Source of the DNA: Deinococcus apachensis DSM 19763
GTDB lineage: Bacteria; Deinococcota; Deinococci; Deinococcales; Deinococcaceae
Reading direction: 5' to 3'
Length of the DNA: 49,342 nucleotides
Assembly: GCF_000381345.1 (NCBI RefSeq)
Contig: NZ_KB906418.1
Span: 1 to 49,342 of the forward strand
Position numbers and translations under genes: made by a program. Each line of letters begins with the position of its first letter. Positions within the stretch are counted from its first letter, which is position 1. The notes beneath the pieces are model-generated. The model saw only the letters and a list, made by a program, of their open reading frames with translations. It was not told where the DNA came from and searched no databases. Below, piece after piece: positions 1 through 8,164 of this stretch.

Positions 1-44
1 TGGACTGGCCCAGTTTTGTAGACGAAGCTGACTGGAGACTCGAC

Positions 45-869
45 TCAGGGGGAGTGTACGACGGCGGGCGGGGCAGTGAGCAAAGCCCAGCGCTGGGCGA
101 ACTCGTCCGGGGTGAGATAGGCCAGGGAGGAATGCGGCCTGGCGCTGTTGTAGAAGCTGCGCCAACCATCGAGCAGCACCTGGGCGTGTCGGGCCGAGTG
201 AAAGACCTCCAGGTTCAGCAGCTCGTCCCGCAAACGGGCGTGGAAGCTCTCGGCCACGCCGTTTTGCCAGGGTTTGCCGGGGTCGATGTACCGAGTACCC
301 ACCTCCTGCACCGCCAGCCAAACCTTGAGGTCGTGGGCGATGAACTCGGGGCCGTTGTCGCTGCGGATGAAGGCGGGAACACCCCGTTCCCGCATCACCT
401 CGACCAGGACGGCTTTCACGTCCACCGACGTGAAAGCTGTCCCACAACGCAACACCAGCGATTGTCGGGTGAACTCGTCGGTCAGGGTCAAGATTTTCAG
501 GGCGTGGCCTCCTAGCGTCTCGTCGAAGACGAAATCGTAAGTCCACACCTGGTTCGGCTGCTCGGCGCGCAGAGGAACAGGCCGCCCAGTGCGAATTTTT
601 CTGGTCTTGCGCCGTGGAGGCAGAGCGAGGCCCTCACTCTTCCAGAGGCGGTGCACGGTCTTGCGGTTGACCTGCACCCCTTCCCGGCGCAATGTAGCGT
701 GGACGCGACGGCATCCCCAGCGGGGATGCTCACGGGAAAGGGCTTTGATCCGCCCGATCAGTTCACCGTCATGCCTCGGGTGGGGTCGGTAGGACAACGA
801 AGAACGAGGCAGACCGACCAACTCGCACGCCCGCTGCTGTCGGACATTGATGCGGACCAGGAACTGCAC
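45..869 (-). CDS. IS3-family transposase OrfB (DDE integrase core)
   Basis: This 274-residue frame is the catalytic half of the IS3 transposase. An HTH_21-like N-terminal segment ([17 protein letters not shown]) precedes an rve integrase core with the three acidic positions visible: [17 protein letters not shown] and [14 protein letters not shown]. The shown start is a GTG (VQFLVRINV), but the frame stays open upstream to the slippery A6G run at the end of orfA, so the natural product is probably the OrfAB fusion. No internal stop is present and the element looks potentially active. Confidence 0.9.
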   Translation of the reverse strand: MQFLVRINVRQQRACELVGLPRSSLSYRPHPRHDGELIGRIKALSREHPRWGCRRVHATLRREGVQVNRKTVHRLWKSEGLALPPRRKTRKIRTGRPVPLRAEQPNQVWTYDFVFDETLGGHALKILTLTDEFTRQSLVLRCGTAFTSVDVKAVLVEVMRERGVPAFIRSDNGPEFIAHDLKVWLAVQEVGTRYIDPGKPWQNGVAESFHARLRDELLNLEVFHSARHAQVLLDGWRSFYNSARPHSSLAYLTPDEFAQRWALLTAPPAVVHSP

Positions 870-892
870 GGCCTCCCGGCGCTCGGGGGCCG

Positions 893-1162
893 TCAGCGCT
901 TTTTTCCAAGCAGCACCTTCATCCCCTCCAGCTCCAGGCGCTGTTGCCCCACCAGCTTCAGAAGGCGCTCGTTTTCACGTTCGAGCTGACGAAGCCGCCG
1001 GGCTTCGTCCACGGTGGCATCGCCGTACTTCGCCTTCCAGGTGTAGAAGGAGGCCGTGCTGCACCCGGCCTCCCGGCAAAGCTCCTCGATTGGCTTTTCG
1101 CCCTTTTTGGCGTCCTGGAGCAGCTTGATGATCTGTTCCTCACTGAACCGCTTGTGCTTCAT
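893..1162 (-). CDS. IS3-family transposase OrfA
   Basis: This 89-residue protein is the DNA-binding part of an IS3 transposase. It opens with [12 protein letters not shown], then a helix-turn-helix around residues 15-45 ([21 protein letters not shown]), followed by a leucine-zipper-like helix ([19 protein letters not shown]) used for multimerisation. It ends in LLGKKR directly on the A6G run at 899-905, where a -1 shift would continue into the catalytic orfB frame. It sits immediately upstream of orfB inside the inverted repeats. The family assignment is firm; whether the frameshift operates is inferred from the sequence. Confidence 0.9.
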   Translation of the reverse strand: MKHKRFSEEQIIKLLQDAKKGEKPIEELCREAGCSTASFYTWKAKYGDATVDEARRLRQLERENERLLKLVGQQRLELEGMKVLLGKKR

Positions 1163-1479
1163 GGGTCATCCTCGCTTTCTCGCAGGGGTCAGGGAAAGGC
1201 CCTTATCCCCGCAGGGGAGCGAGCCGATAGTCTCCAGTCAGCTTTGCCCAGTTTTTAGGGGGCAGACCAATGACCGTCCTGGGAGTGGCGCTGCTGCCCG
1301 TCACTCCTGGATGTCCTGAGAGTGGGAAGACGAGCGATGATTGTGTAGGGCCCTGCAGTTCATGGCGCAGTCAGACAGGTGCGGCGAGCAACTCGCACGC
1401 TACGGTATAGACCTCCTGAATACAGCCCTGCGAGTTCAGCAGGAGTAGGGGACGGGGCTTCACTGAACAGCGGTATAGC

Positions 1480-1730
1480 CTATTGCAGCATGGTTTGCTC
1501 TTGCGACTCAGAAAAGTCATCGTGATCAGTCATGGCAGGGTTCCGGAGCGGCACGCAGACCTCGTCGCGGTGGCGCAGTTCCTCGGTGAGCAGGGGAGCG
1601 AACTTGATGTTCCACTGCCGGAGGGTCTCGTGACCAATAACGCGGAGCCGGGGCTACTGCATCAAGGCGGGGCGGTGCAGGCCGGGAGACCGGCTGTCCA
1701 ACTCCCAAGACCATAGAGCGTCCTCCAACT
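1480..1730 (-). pseudogene. IS6-family transposase fragment
   Basis: On the minus strand, roughly 1564-1644 encodes HETLRQWNIKFAPLLTEELR, a close match to the N-terminal conserved block of IS6 transposases and to the decayed copy at 19063-19838 (WSIQFAPLFTEELRHRE). The frame stops at 1480-1482 after an unrelated tail, and upstream similarity is broken. The remaining 1270-1480 stretch contains no gene that I can recognise. It is probably the relic of an IS6 element scrambled near the IS3 insertion. Confidence 0.5.
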
Positions 1731-1750
1731 GGTCATGATGGTGCTGGCTC

Positions 1751-1791
1751 CCTGTGAGGTGTACCTCTGAACAAGAGGTGCACCTCACAGG
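1751..1791 (-). terminator. Strong stem-loop downstream of the FAD oxidoreductase
   Basis: The arm CCTGTGAGGTGTACCTCT (1751-1768) pairs with 1774-1791 across a 5-nt loop with one G-T wobble, and GGTGCT/AGCACC just outside extends the stem after a small bulge. It lies 20 bp past the stop of the minus-strand FAD gene, so a transcription end is likely. No T-run follows on the minus strand, so a factor-dependent or mRNA-stabilising role is also possible. Confidence 0.55.
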
Positions 1792-1810
1792 CCGAGCACC
1801 CGGCTCACCG

Positions 1811-3205
1811 TCACTTCACCCTGATGTTCTGGTTGACGTTGAAGACATTGCGCGGGTCGTACCTGGCCTTGACCCGTGCCAATCGCTCATAGTTGTCCCT
1901 ATAGGTCGCCCGGACACGGTCCTGGCCCTCGTCCATCATGAAGTTGACGTACGCCCCACCCAGCGAATGGGGATGCAGCCTCTCCCAGGTGCGAACGGCC
2001 CAGTCCTTGATGGACCCACTGTTGACCGGATCGGGGTCGACGCCGTAGTAGACGGCAGCGAAGTCCGCGTCACGGTAACTCCAAGCCGTGGCGTCGCGGC
2101 TGACCCGGTGGGCCGCGCCGCCGACGGAGTACAGGTGAATGGTTGACAGCATCGTCGGCAGGTTCTGGCCCTGCTGGCACAGCGCCTCTATGGCCTCATC
2201 GTCGAGGTCCCCGAAGAAATCCGCGCGCCAGTACTGCTGCGTGCCGGAAGTGTACAGCCCGTCGAAGGCCGATTGCAGCGCTGGGAACGGCATGGGCTGA
2301 ACGCCATGAAGCGCGGGCGGACCGAAGGCCGCAATGGGCTCGAACACCTCGTCCACCTGATCCAGTGGGCCGGTGTAACACCACACCACGCCGCACATCT
2401 TCTGGAGGTGTAGTTCCGCCGGGAAGGGTGGCCCCGGAGGCACCGTCAGGAATGCGAAAAAGCCGTTGAGGCTGTCCGGGGCGTTTCGGATGAACTCCTG
2501 GTACCAGCGCAGCACCTGTGGAGCCTGTTCGAGTGGCCACAGGGTTGGACCACCGACGACGGTGCTCACCGGGTGCGCCTGGAACAGGAACGAGGTGACG
2601 ATGCCGAAGTTGCCGCCACCCCCCCGCAGGCCCCAGAAGAGGTCACTGTTCTGTCCCTCACTTGCGGTGACCAGGCGGCCATCGGCCAGGATCACGTCCG
2701 CTTCGAGCAGGTTGTCGATGGTGAAACCGTACTTGCGGGTCAGGTACCCCAGCCCACCCCCTAGGGTGAGGCCACCCACCCCGGTCGTCGAGATGATGCC
2801 CGACGGCACGGCCAAGCCAAAGGCGTGCGTGGTGTGGTCGACCTGGCCCCAGATTGCACCGCCCTCGACCCGCACGGTCCGCCGCCCGGGGTCCACCCGC
2901 ACCCCGTTCATCCCCCCGAGGTCGATGACGAGGCCGCCGTCCACACCACCCAGGCCTCCCCCATTATGACCGCCCCCCCGCACGGCCACCCGCAGGCCGC
3001 TCTCCACGCCGAAGCGCAGGGCCGCCACCACGTCTGCCACGTCGGTGCAGCGGACGATCAGGGCCGGGTGTCTGTCGATCATGCCGTTGAACAGGGCCCG
3101 CGCCCCTTCGTACCCCGGGTCCCCGGGGCGGATGAGTTCCCCGCGCACGGACGCCCGCAGGGGACCGAGGTCGAGTTCGGCTGGACTGTAATGGAGGGTG
3201 GTCAT
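1811..3205 (-). CDS. FAD-binding oxidoreductase, berberine-bridge-enzyme type
   Basis: This 464-residue flavoprotein belongs to the PCMH-type/BBE oxidase family, which oxidises sugars, alkaloids or other alcohols and amines and passes electrons to oxygen or an acceptor. The FAD-binding domain occupies about residues 40-210, with RGGGHNGGG at 76-84 whose His80 is the usual 8-alpha-histidyl FAD site. VVWCYTG (about 270) may supply the second, cysteinyl link. The C-terminal BBE motif is DPRNVFNVNQNI. The start at 3205 is chosen for the AAGAGGAGTGACC ribosome site; a longer in-frame start lies 23 codons upstream. It follows the cupin gene by 37 bp, probably in one transcript. The substrate is unknown. 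Confidence 0.88.
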   Translation of the reverse strand: MTTLHYSPAELDLGPLRASVRGELIRPGDPGYEGARALFNGMIDRHPALIVRCTDVADVVAALRFGVESGLRVAVRGGGHNGGGLGGVDGGLVIDLGGMNGVRVDPGRRTVRVEGGAIWGQVDHTTHAFGLAVPSGIISTTGVGGLTLGGGLGYLTRKYGFTIDNLLEADVILADGRLVTASEGQNSDLFWGLRGGGGNFGIVTSFLFQAHPVSTVVGGPTLWPLEQAPQVLRWYQEFIRNAPDSLNGFFAFLTVPPGPPFPAELHLQKMCGVVWCYTGPLDQVDEVFEPIAAFGPPALHGVQPMPFPALQSAFDGLYTSGTQQYWRADFFGDLDDEAIEALCQQGQNLPTMLSTIHLYSVGGAAHRVSRDATAWSYRDADFAAVYYGVDPDPVNSGSIKDWAVRTWERLHPHSLGGAYVNFMMDEGQDRVRATYRDNYERLARVKARYDPRNVFNVNQNIRVK

Positions 3206-3242
3206 GGTCACTCCTCTTGTTACTCTGGGAAGGGGCGCCGAT

Positions 3243-3701
3243 TCACCGGCGGGGATCGGTTGCCGGGTCGGCATAGGTGATCTGGAAGGGGCCCTGGAGG
3301 TGGACCTGCACGACGGTCTCTTCTGTGGTCCAGACGAAGTGGTTCATGCGGGCGGGCAACGCAGTGAAGCCGCCGGGCTTGAGCAAGGTGCTCGCCCCCT
3401 TGTCGAGGCGGTCTCCCATCCCGACGTTCAGGCCGCCAGCGAGGACCGTGACGTCCTCCTGCGTGGGGTGCCAGTGGGCGGGAATCTGGTAGCCCGCGGG
3501 GAACTTGAGCCTCAACGTGACCCGGACGGCCTTGCCGGGATCGCCGTCGAGGACGACGAGCTGCGCGCCGGTCGGCAGGAAGGGCGGGGCGGCGCTCCAC
3601 TTCAACGTGTCGGCGTTCACGCCCGTCTGGTTACTGGCCGCGAGCCCGGCGGGAACGAGAGCGGAGCAGAGGGTGAACAGCATCAGGCGGCGGGAGGTCA
3701 T
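3243..3701 (-). CDS. Secreted cupin-domain protein
   Basis: A 152-residue protein with an N-terminal signal peptide (MTSRRLMLFTLCSALVPAGL, cleavage near ASNQ) and a single cupin barrel. Metal-binding motif 1 is visible as PAHWHPTQEDVTVLAG (HxH with a downstream E), and motif 2 is near PARMNHFVW. The close relatives are small cupin 2 proteins of unknown function exported to the envelope. The start at 3701 is chosen because a GAGGAG site precedes it and the signal peptide begins there; upstream codons in the same frame look non-coding. It lies directly upstream of the FAD oxidoreductase, suggesting a shared oxidative role. Confidence 0.8.
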   Translation of the reverse strand: MTSRRLMLFTLCSALVPAGLAASNQTGVNADTLKWSAAPPFLPTGAQLVVLDGDPGKAVRVTLRLKFPAGYQIPAHWHPTQEDVTVLAGGLNVGMGDRLDKGASTLLKPGGFTALPARMNHFVWTTEETVVQVHLQGPFQITYADPATDPRR

Positions 3702-3878
3702 GGCATCAACTCCTCGAATGGGGGTGAGGCGGGCGGGGGACGGCGACACGGAAGGCCTCCGTTCCAGGCTTCCGTGAACGAAGCGTAGAAGTCCTGGCGT
3801 TCCGCGAACGTTCGGGGGAGCGTTCCGGCGGGCCAGCCGGCGTTCGTGCCCCGCACGGGTCCCGGTCAAGAGCAGCGG

Positions 3879-6800
3879 TCAGGGCAGGGTCTGGAGCAGG
3901 GCGCGCGCCAAGTTCAGGTCGTGCGTGACGAGCGCAGCGGGAAACGCGGCCTGCACAGGCTCCAGTAAAGCCTCCGCTTCAATGCTGCGGCCCTCCCCCT
4001 GCAGGCGGGCGGCGAGGCTGGTGGCCGCCCGCAGTTCCAGGGAGAGACTGCCCTGCTCCCGGGCGAGGGCGAGCGCCCGGTGGAAGGAGGGCTCAGCCTG
4101 AGCCGGGTTCAGCAGGCCGCGCATTCGGTAGAGTTCCGGCAGGTACCACAGGTCGTTGTTCTGGCGAGCCACGGACTGCGCCCCGTCGAGGGCAGCCCGC
4201 GCGGCCTCGGGCTGGCCGAGCAGTAACTGGGTTTCCGCCAGCAGCGCGAGATAGTACGGCAGGCGCAGCGCGGCGTCCTGTCGCTGCAACGTCTCCAGAC
4301 CGAGCTTGATGCACGCCAGGCCCTCAGCAACTCCGCCCTGCTGGGCGAGGCTCCAGCCGCCCACGATGACGCCCCACTCGTGGTAGTAGGCGATGTCGTA
4401 CCGCTCGCAGCCTGCCACCGTCATCTCTGCACTGGCCCGGCAGGCGTCCAGGTCCCCTTCGAGTTGGTGGGAGATGCTGCGGTAGGCGCTGGCCTGCATC
4501 TGGGTAAAGGGATGCCCGAGTTCTGCGGCTATCGCGGCGGCTAGCGCGACCTGCTCCCGCGCCTCCTCGACCTTTCCCTGGAGCCACAGGCCATGCGCGC
4601 CCCAGGCGAGGCTGAAGACGCCCACGTCTGCCCCAAAGAGCACCCGGCGGTGCCGGTGCTGGTAATACAGCCGGTTAGTGACCGCGAAATGCCCGCTTGC
4701 GGCAGCCAGATGCCCCTCGGTCAGGTCCACGCCGCCGAGCGCCTGGTGGCTGTCCGTCAGGAGTCCGGTGTCCTCCCCGGCGAGTTGCAGCGCCTGCTCG
4801 GCCAGCGTTCGGGCCAGGCGGATATTGCCACGGACGATATGCAACGCGTACAGGCCCCAGAGGCTACGGATGATGGCCGTTTCGTCACCCAGTTTCTCGG
4901 CGAGCTGAAGCGCGCGGTTCAGGGTCCTTTCCAGCTCGGGGGGGGTGAAGCCTTTCAGGGCGGTGAGCGCGGCGGCCATGCTGTTGTGCGCAGTAAGCTC
5001 GGAGTGATCCCGGTGTTCGCCAGCCGGGAAGCGTTCCAGAAGCCGCAGGACTTGCGTCGCCTGGTGGATGGCCTGCTGGCTGGCAGAGACGCTGTTGGCC
5101 CGTTCCGCCGCGAGGAGGGAGAAATGGACGGCTGTCTCGTCCTGCCCGGCCCGCTCGTGGTGTGCGGCGAGTTGTGCGGCCACGCCGCCCGGGTCCACCG
5201 CATGCCGCAACTCCAGCGCCTGCGCCACGCGGCGGTGCAGCAGCCGGCAGCGTGCCGGACTGAGTTCGTCATACGCTCCTTCACGCAGCCGGTCGTGGGT
5301 GAAGTCATAGCTCTCACTGGAACCGGGCTGCTCACGGATGATCGCGCGCTGCCACAGCTCGTCGAGGGCTGCGGTCAGCGGTTCCTCCGCGAGGTCACTG
5401 GCCCCACGAAGCACCTCCACGTCAAAGGCCCGCCCGATGGTGGCAGCGAGTTGCGCGACGCTGCGCGCGCCAGCCGAGAGCTGGTCGAGGCGTGCGGCGA
5501 TGATGGCCTGCACTCTGGGAGAAGGTGGGAAGGCCACGGCGCTCTCCTGGTTGCTGGCTGCGAGGCCCGCGCGAACGGCCTCGACGATGAAGAGGGGCTG
5601 CCCCTCGGTGGCCTTGAAGAGCTGCGTCTGTACCTGGGGAGGCAAGTCCCCTGCGAGGACCGCGGCGGCCAGTGCCCCGGTCTCCGCCAGCGACAGTGCG
5701 CCGAGGTCAATGCAGTCCAGCAGTCCGCGTTGCTGAAAGTCGCGCAGGAACGCGGGCAATGCGGGGTTGGCGTCCTGTTCTTCACGGCGCAGGGTGCAGA
5801 CCAACAGCAGCGGGGCGCGGGGCGCGAAGCGCAGCAGGAAGTGGAGCCATTCCAGCGTGTCCCGGTCGCACCATTGCAAGTCGTCGAGCAGCAGCAGGAG
5901 CGGCGCGTCAACCGTCAGGAACGTCCGCGCGAGGGCTTCGAAGAAGCGCTGCCTTTGCCAGCCCTCGCTGAGCGGCTCCGGCCCGGGCAGGTCCTGGTGC
6001 GGTGAAAGTTCCGGGAGCAACCTCACCAGTTCTACCTGCCAAGGCGGGCCTAGCAGCGGCAGGTGTGCCCGGAGCGCGGGGCAGCGCAACCAGTCCCGAA
6101 TGGGCTCGTAGGCGAGCCGGCCCTCAGCGGCGTAGGAGCGTGTCCTGGCGGTTCGGGCGCCCTCCGTGTCCGCGAGGGTGAGCAGGGCCTCTGCGAGCCG
6201 AGTCTTGCCGATCCCCGCCTCCCCCCTGATCAGCAGGACCCGTGAGGTTCCGGACCGGACTTCACGCCAGACGTGCAGCAGGCGCTGCCATTCGCTGCGG
6301 CGACCGATCAGTGGCCATTCCCCGCGAGTAGCGGGCGGCCTGTCATCGGCCTGTTCCTGCAACTGCCGGTAGACGGCCCTCACCACCTCCCCCGGGAGGG
6401 CACCCAACTCCACCTTCAGAACGCTCGCGCAGCGGTCATAGGTGTGACGCGCCGCCGCGTGGTCACCTGCACCAAGTTGCAAGCGCATCAGTCCGGCATA
6501 CGCGCTTTCACGAAGTGGTTCGAGCGTCACGAGCTGCTCCGCGTAACGGAGCGCCCGCGCCTGGCCGCCAGCCTGCTCGAGCCACACGACGAGTTGCTCC
6601 AGAATCTCGACTGCCCGCTGGTGAAGGGCCTGCCGGAGGGGTTCGAGCCAGCTGTCCTCCACGGCGTAAAGCAGGTCCCCCTGATAAAGGCCCATCGCAC
6701 GCTCCAGGTCGGCGTATGGGGGAACATCACGGGTGTCCCACATGTGGCCTGCCGCCTGCTCGAACTGCGTCACGTCGAGGCGGTAGGGCGCGTCGTGCCG

Positions 6801-7079
6801 CCAGCGTAGAGTGCCCGGGGTGACCTCCAGGTAGAGCCCCGCGTCGGGCAGTCCCCGCCGCAGGTGATGCAGCTCACGGCGCAGGTTGGTCAGGGCCTGC
6901 CCCTCGTCCGAGTCGGGCCAGATTGCAAAGGCAATGTGTTTGCGCGGCTGGGGCACGCCCGGGTGAAGCAACAGCCAGGCGAGCAGGGCCTGCTGGCGGG
7001 GCGAATGCAGGGTCGTCACGGGCTGTCCGTGGTGGGTGACCTGCAACGCCCCGAAAAGCTGGACCTCGAGTTCCGGCAT
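3879..7079 (-). CDS. Large winged-helix/BTAD/AAA transcriptional activator
   Basis: A 1066-residue regulator of the SARP/AfsR-like class. Residues 1-95 form an OmpR/PhoB-type winged helix (SPRQQALLAWLLLHPG), and 100-245 a bacterial transcriptional activator (BTAD) domain. An AAA/STAND ATPase follows with Walker A GEAGIGKT (286-293) and Walker B LLLLLDD (about 394-400). Roughly residues 600-1060 are TPR-like helical repeats that usually sense a ligand or partner. Proteins of this build switch on neighbouring genes after ATP-dependent activation. It lies between the FAD/cupin pair and the secreted-protein run, all on the same strand, so either could be its target. The start is ATG with TPR-free MPELEVQLFGALQV, typical of the family. 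Confidence 0.88.
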   Translation of the reverse strand: MPELEVQLFGALQVTHHGQPVTTLHSPRQQALLAWLLLHPGVPQPRKHIAFAIWPDSDEGQALTNLRRELHHLRRGLPDAGLYLEVTPGTLRWRHDAPYRLDVTQFEQAAGHMWDTRDVPPYADLERAMGLYQGDLLYAVEDSWLEPLRQALHQRAVEILEQLVVWLEQAGGQARALRYAEQLVTLEPLRESAYAGLMRLQLGAGDHAAARHTYDRCASVLKVELGALPGEVVRAVYRQLQEQADDRPPATRGEWPLIGRRSEWQRLLHVWREVRSGTSRVLLIRGEAGIGKTRLAEALLTLADTEGARTARTRSYAAEGRLAYEPIRDWLRCPALRAHLPLLGPPWQVELVRLLPELSPHQDLPGPEPLSEGWQRQRFFEALARTFLTVDAPLLLLLDDLQWCDRDTLEWLHFLLRFAPRAPLLLVCTLRREEQDANPALPAFLRDFQQRGLLDCIDLGALSLAETGALAAAVLAGDLPPQVQTQLFKATEGQPLFIVEAVRAGLAASNQESAVAFPPSPRVQAIIAARLDQLSAGARSVAQLAATIGRAFDVEVLRGASDLAEEPLTAALDELWQRAIIREQPGSSESYDFTHDRLREGAYDELSPARCRLLHRRVAQALELRHAVDPGGVAAQLAAHHERAGQDETAVHFSLLAAERANSVSASQQAIHQATQVLRLLERFPAGEHRDHSELTAHNSMAAALTALKGFTPPELERTLNRALQLAEKLGDETAIIRSLWGLYALHIVRGNIRLARTLAEQALQLAGEDTGLLTDSHQALGGVDLTEGHLAAASGHFAVTNRLYYQHRHRRVLFGADVGVFSLAWGAHGLWLQGKVEEAREQVALAAAIAAELGHPFTQMQASAYRSISHQLEGDLDACRASAEMTVAGCERYDIAYYHEWGVIVGGWSLAQQGGVAEGLACIKLGLETLQRQDAALRLPYYLALLAETQLLLGQPEAARAALDGAQSVARQNNDLWYLPELYRMRGLLNPAQAEPSFHRALALAREQGSLSLELRAATSLAARLQGEGRSIEAEALLEPVQAAFPAALVTHDLNLARALLQTLP

Positions 7080-7337
7080 AGGTCCTGTTCTCCCGGCTGC
7101 CTGAGCTTGGCTCGTCCATTCTAGACCCCTGCGGCCGAAAACGTCCCGATGAACGGCGCTTCTCCGGTCAGGGGCCGCCTCCCGCTTCCCAGCAGCCGTC
7201 CTTGCCCGCGCCGCTCGGCTCTCCCACCGGTTCAGCCCTCACAGTCGCCTGGACAGGAGCATGTTGCCTGCCGTCGAGGTATCCCTGGAAGGAACACTGC
7301 CAAGCCTGGAGTGAAGTTGGCGCCGTCCGTGAATAAC

Positions 7338-8042
7338 TCACTTCTGGCAGTCCAGCCGCACGCGGAAGCTGGGGGTGGGCGTGGTGTAGGCGACCTTGCC
7401 CGCGATCAGGTAGCCCGCTGTCAGACGTGCCGGGTTGAGCTGAACCGTCAGCTTGGCGGGACGTGGCACGCTGCTGGCGAGTGCCCGGGCATCCTGAATG
7501 TGGAAGCGCAACTGGTAGGTCACGCCGCCCGCCTGAGCCAGCTCCTTGTAGATGAACCCCTCCTCGGCCGCATGTTCCTCGAAGGTCAGGGTATTGCCGT
7601 CCGGCAGCGAGAGGTCGATGTTCTCCAGCCCCGTGTCGTGCAGGTTCGTCTTGGTCGTCGTGCCGTTCCTGAGTTCGGCGGTAACACCCCAGCCGGGCCC
7701 GAGCCCGACATCAGGCCCGATGGCCTCGACCTTCCTGACAGTCAAGCGCCAGATACCGTTGAACAGCGTCTCGCCGATGCAACCCTCCAGTGAGGCTCTC
7801 TGGCTGGCCCCACCGGGTGCGGTCGCTGGAGCCTTCTGTGCCCCCAGCGTGAGGGTGCTGCCCTTCAGGCTCGAACTGACCCCCAGCAGCTTCAGGACCG
7901 AGAGCGGCACGTAAGTCTTGCCGCCGACCACGATGGCCTGGTCGGGGGCCACCTGCCCGTTCACGACCACGCTGTAATTGAGGCCTGCCGCGAGGGCGAA
8001 GCTGCCGAGCAGGGCAGGGACGAGCAGGTGGGTCTTTCTCAT
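7338..8042 (-). CDS. Exported protein with copper-amine-oxidase N-terminal-like domain
   Basis: A 234-residue protein with a signal peptide (MRKTHLLVPALLGSFALAAG) followed at about residues 22-65 by VVVNGQVAPDQAIVVGGKTY and VPLSVLKLLG, the signature of the copper amine oxidase N-terminal (stalk) domain. That domain is a common extracellular scaffold that does not itself bind copper. The remaining ~160 residues are beta-rich, with no catalytic motif that I recognise. The site GGGAGA lies before the ATG. It is the last gene of the secreted run, 122 bp after the subtilase. 7080-7337, between it and the regulator, holds no gene. Confidence 0.7.
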   Translation of the reverse strand: MRKTHLLVPALLGSFALAAGLNYSVVVNGQVAPDQAIVVGGKTYVPLSVLKLLGVSSSLKGSTLTLGAQKAPATAPGGASQRASLEGCIGETLFNGIWRLTVRKVEAIGPDVGLGPGWGVTAELRNGTTTKTNLHDTGLENIDLSLPDGNTLTFEEHAAEEGFIYKELAQAGGVTYQLRFHIQDARALASSVPRPAKLTVQLNPARLTAGYLIAGKVAYTTPTPSFRVRLDCQK

Positions 8043-8164
8043 AGGGTCTCCCGGGACTTCTCAGGGGGTAAGGGCGGTCGGCAGGGTAGGCGAGGGAGGC
8101 CAGGCCGTCAAAGCCTGCATTCCGCAGAGGCCCAGTGTGCCGGACACAGAATGCAGACGCGGGT

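Larger units (their letters stand above)
1..1269 (-). mobile_element. IS3-family insertion sequence, apparently complete
   Basis: Imperfect terminal inverted repeats bound the element: positions 1-40 and 1229-1269 share the inner block AGTCTCCAGTCAGCTT (read inward from the right) and similar tips (TGGACTG at the left, TGGTCTG on the complement at the right). Between them lie orfA and orfB on the minus strand in the usual IS3 arrangement. An A6G slippery run sits at 899-905 near the end of orfA, suited to -1 frameshifting that makes the OrfAB transposase. The left tip coincides with base 1 of the window, so the target duplication cannot be checked. Confidence 0.85.

Noticed and set aside
4593..6005. 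Long plus-strand open frame opposite the 3879-7079 regulator
   Set aside because: It is Arg/Gly/Pro-rich without domains and lies wholly antisense to a protein with clear winged-helix, BTAD and Walker motifs; a typical shadow in GC-rich coding DNA.
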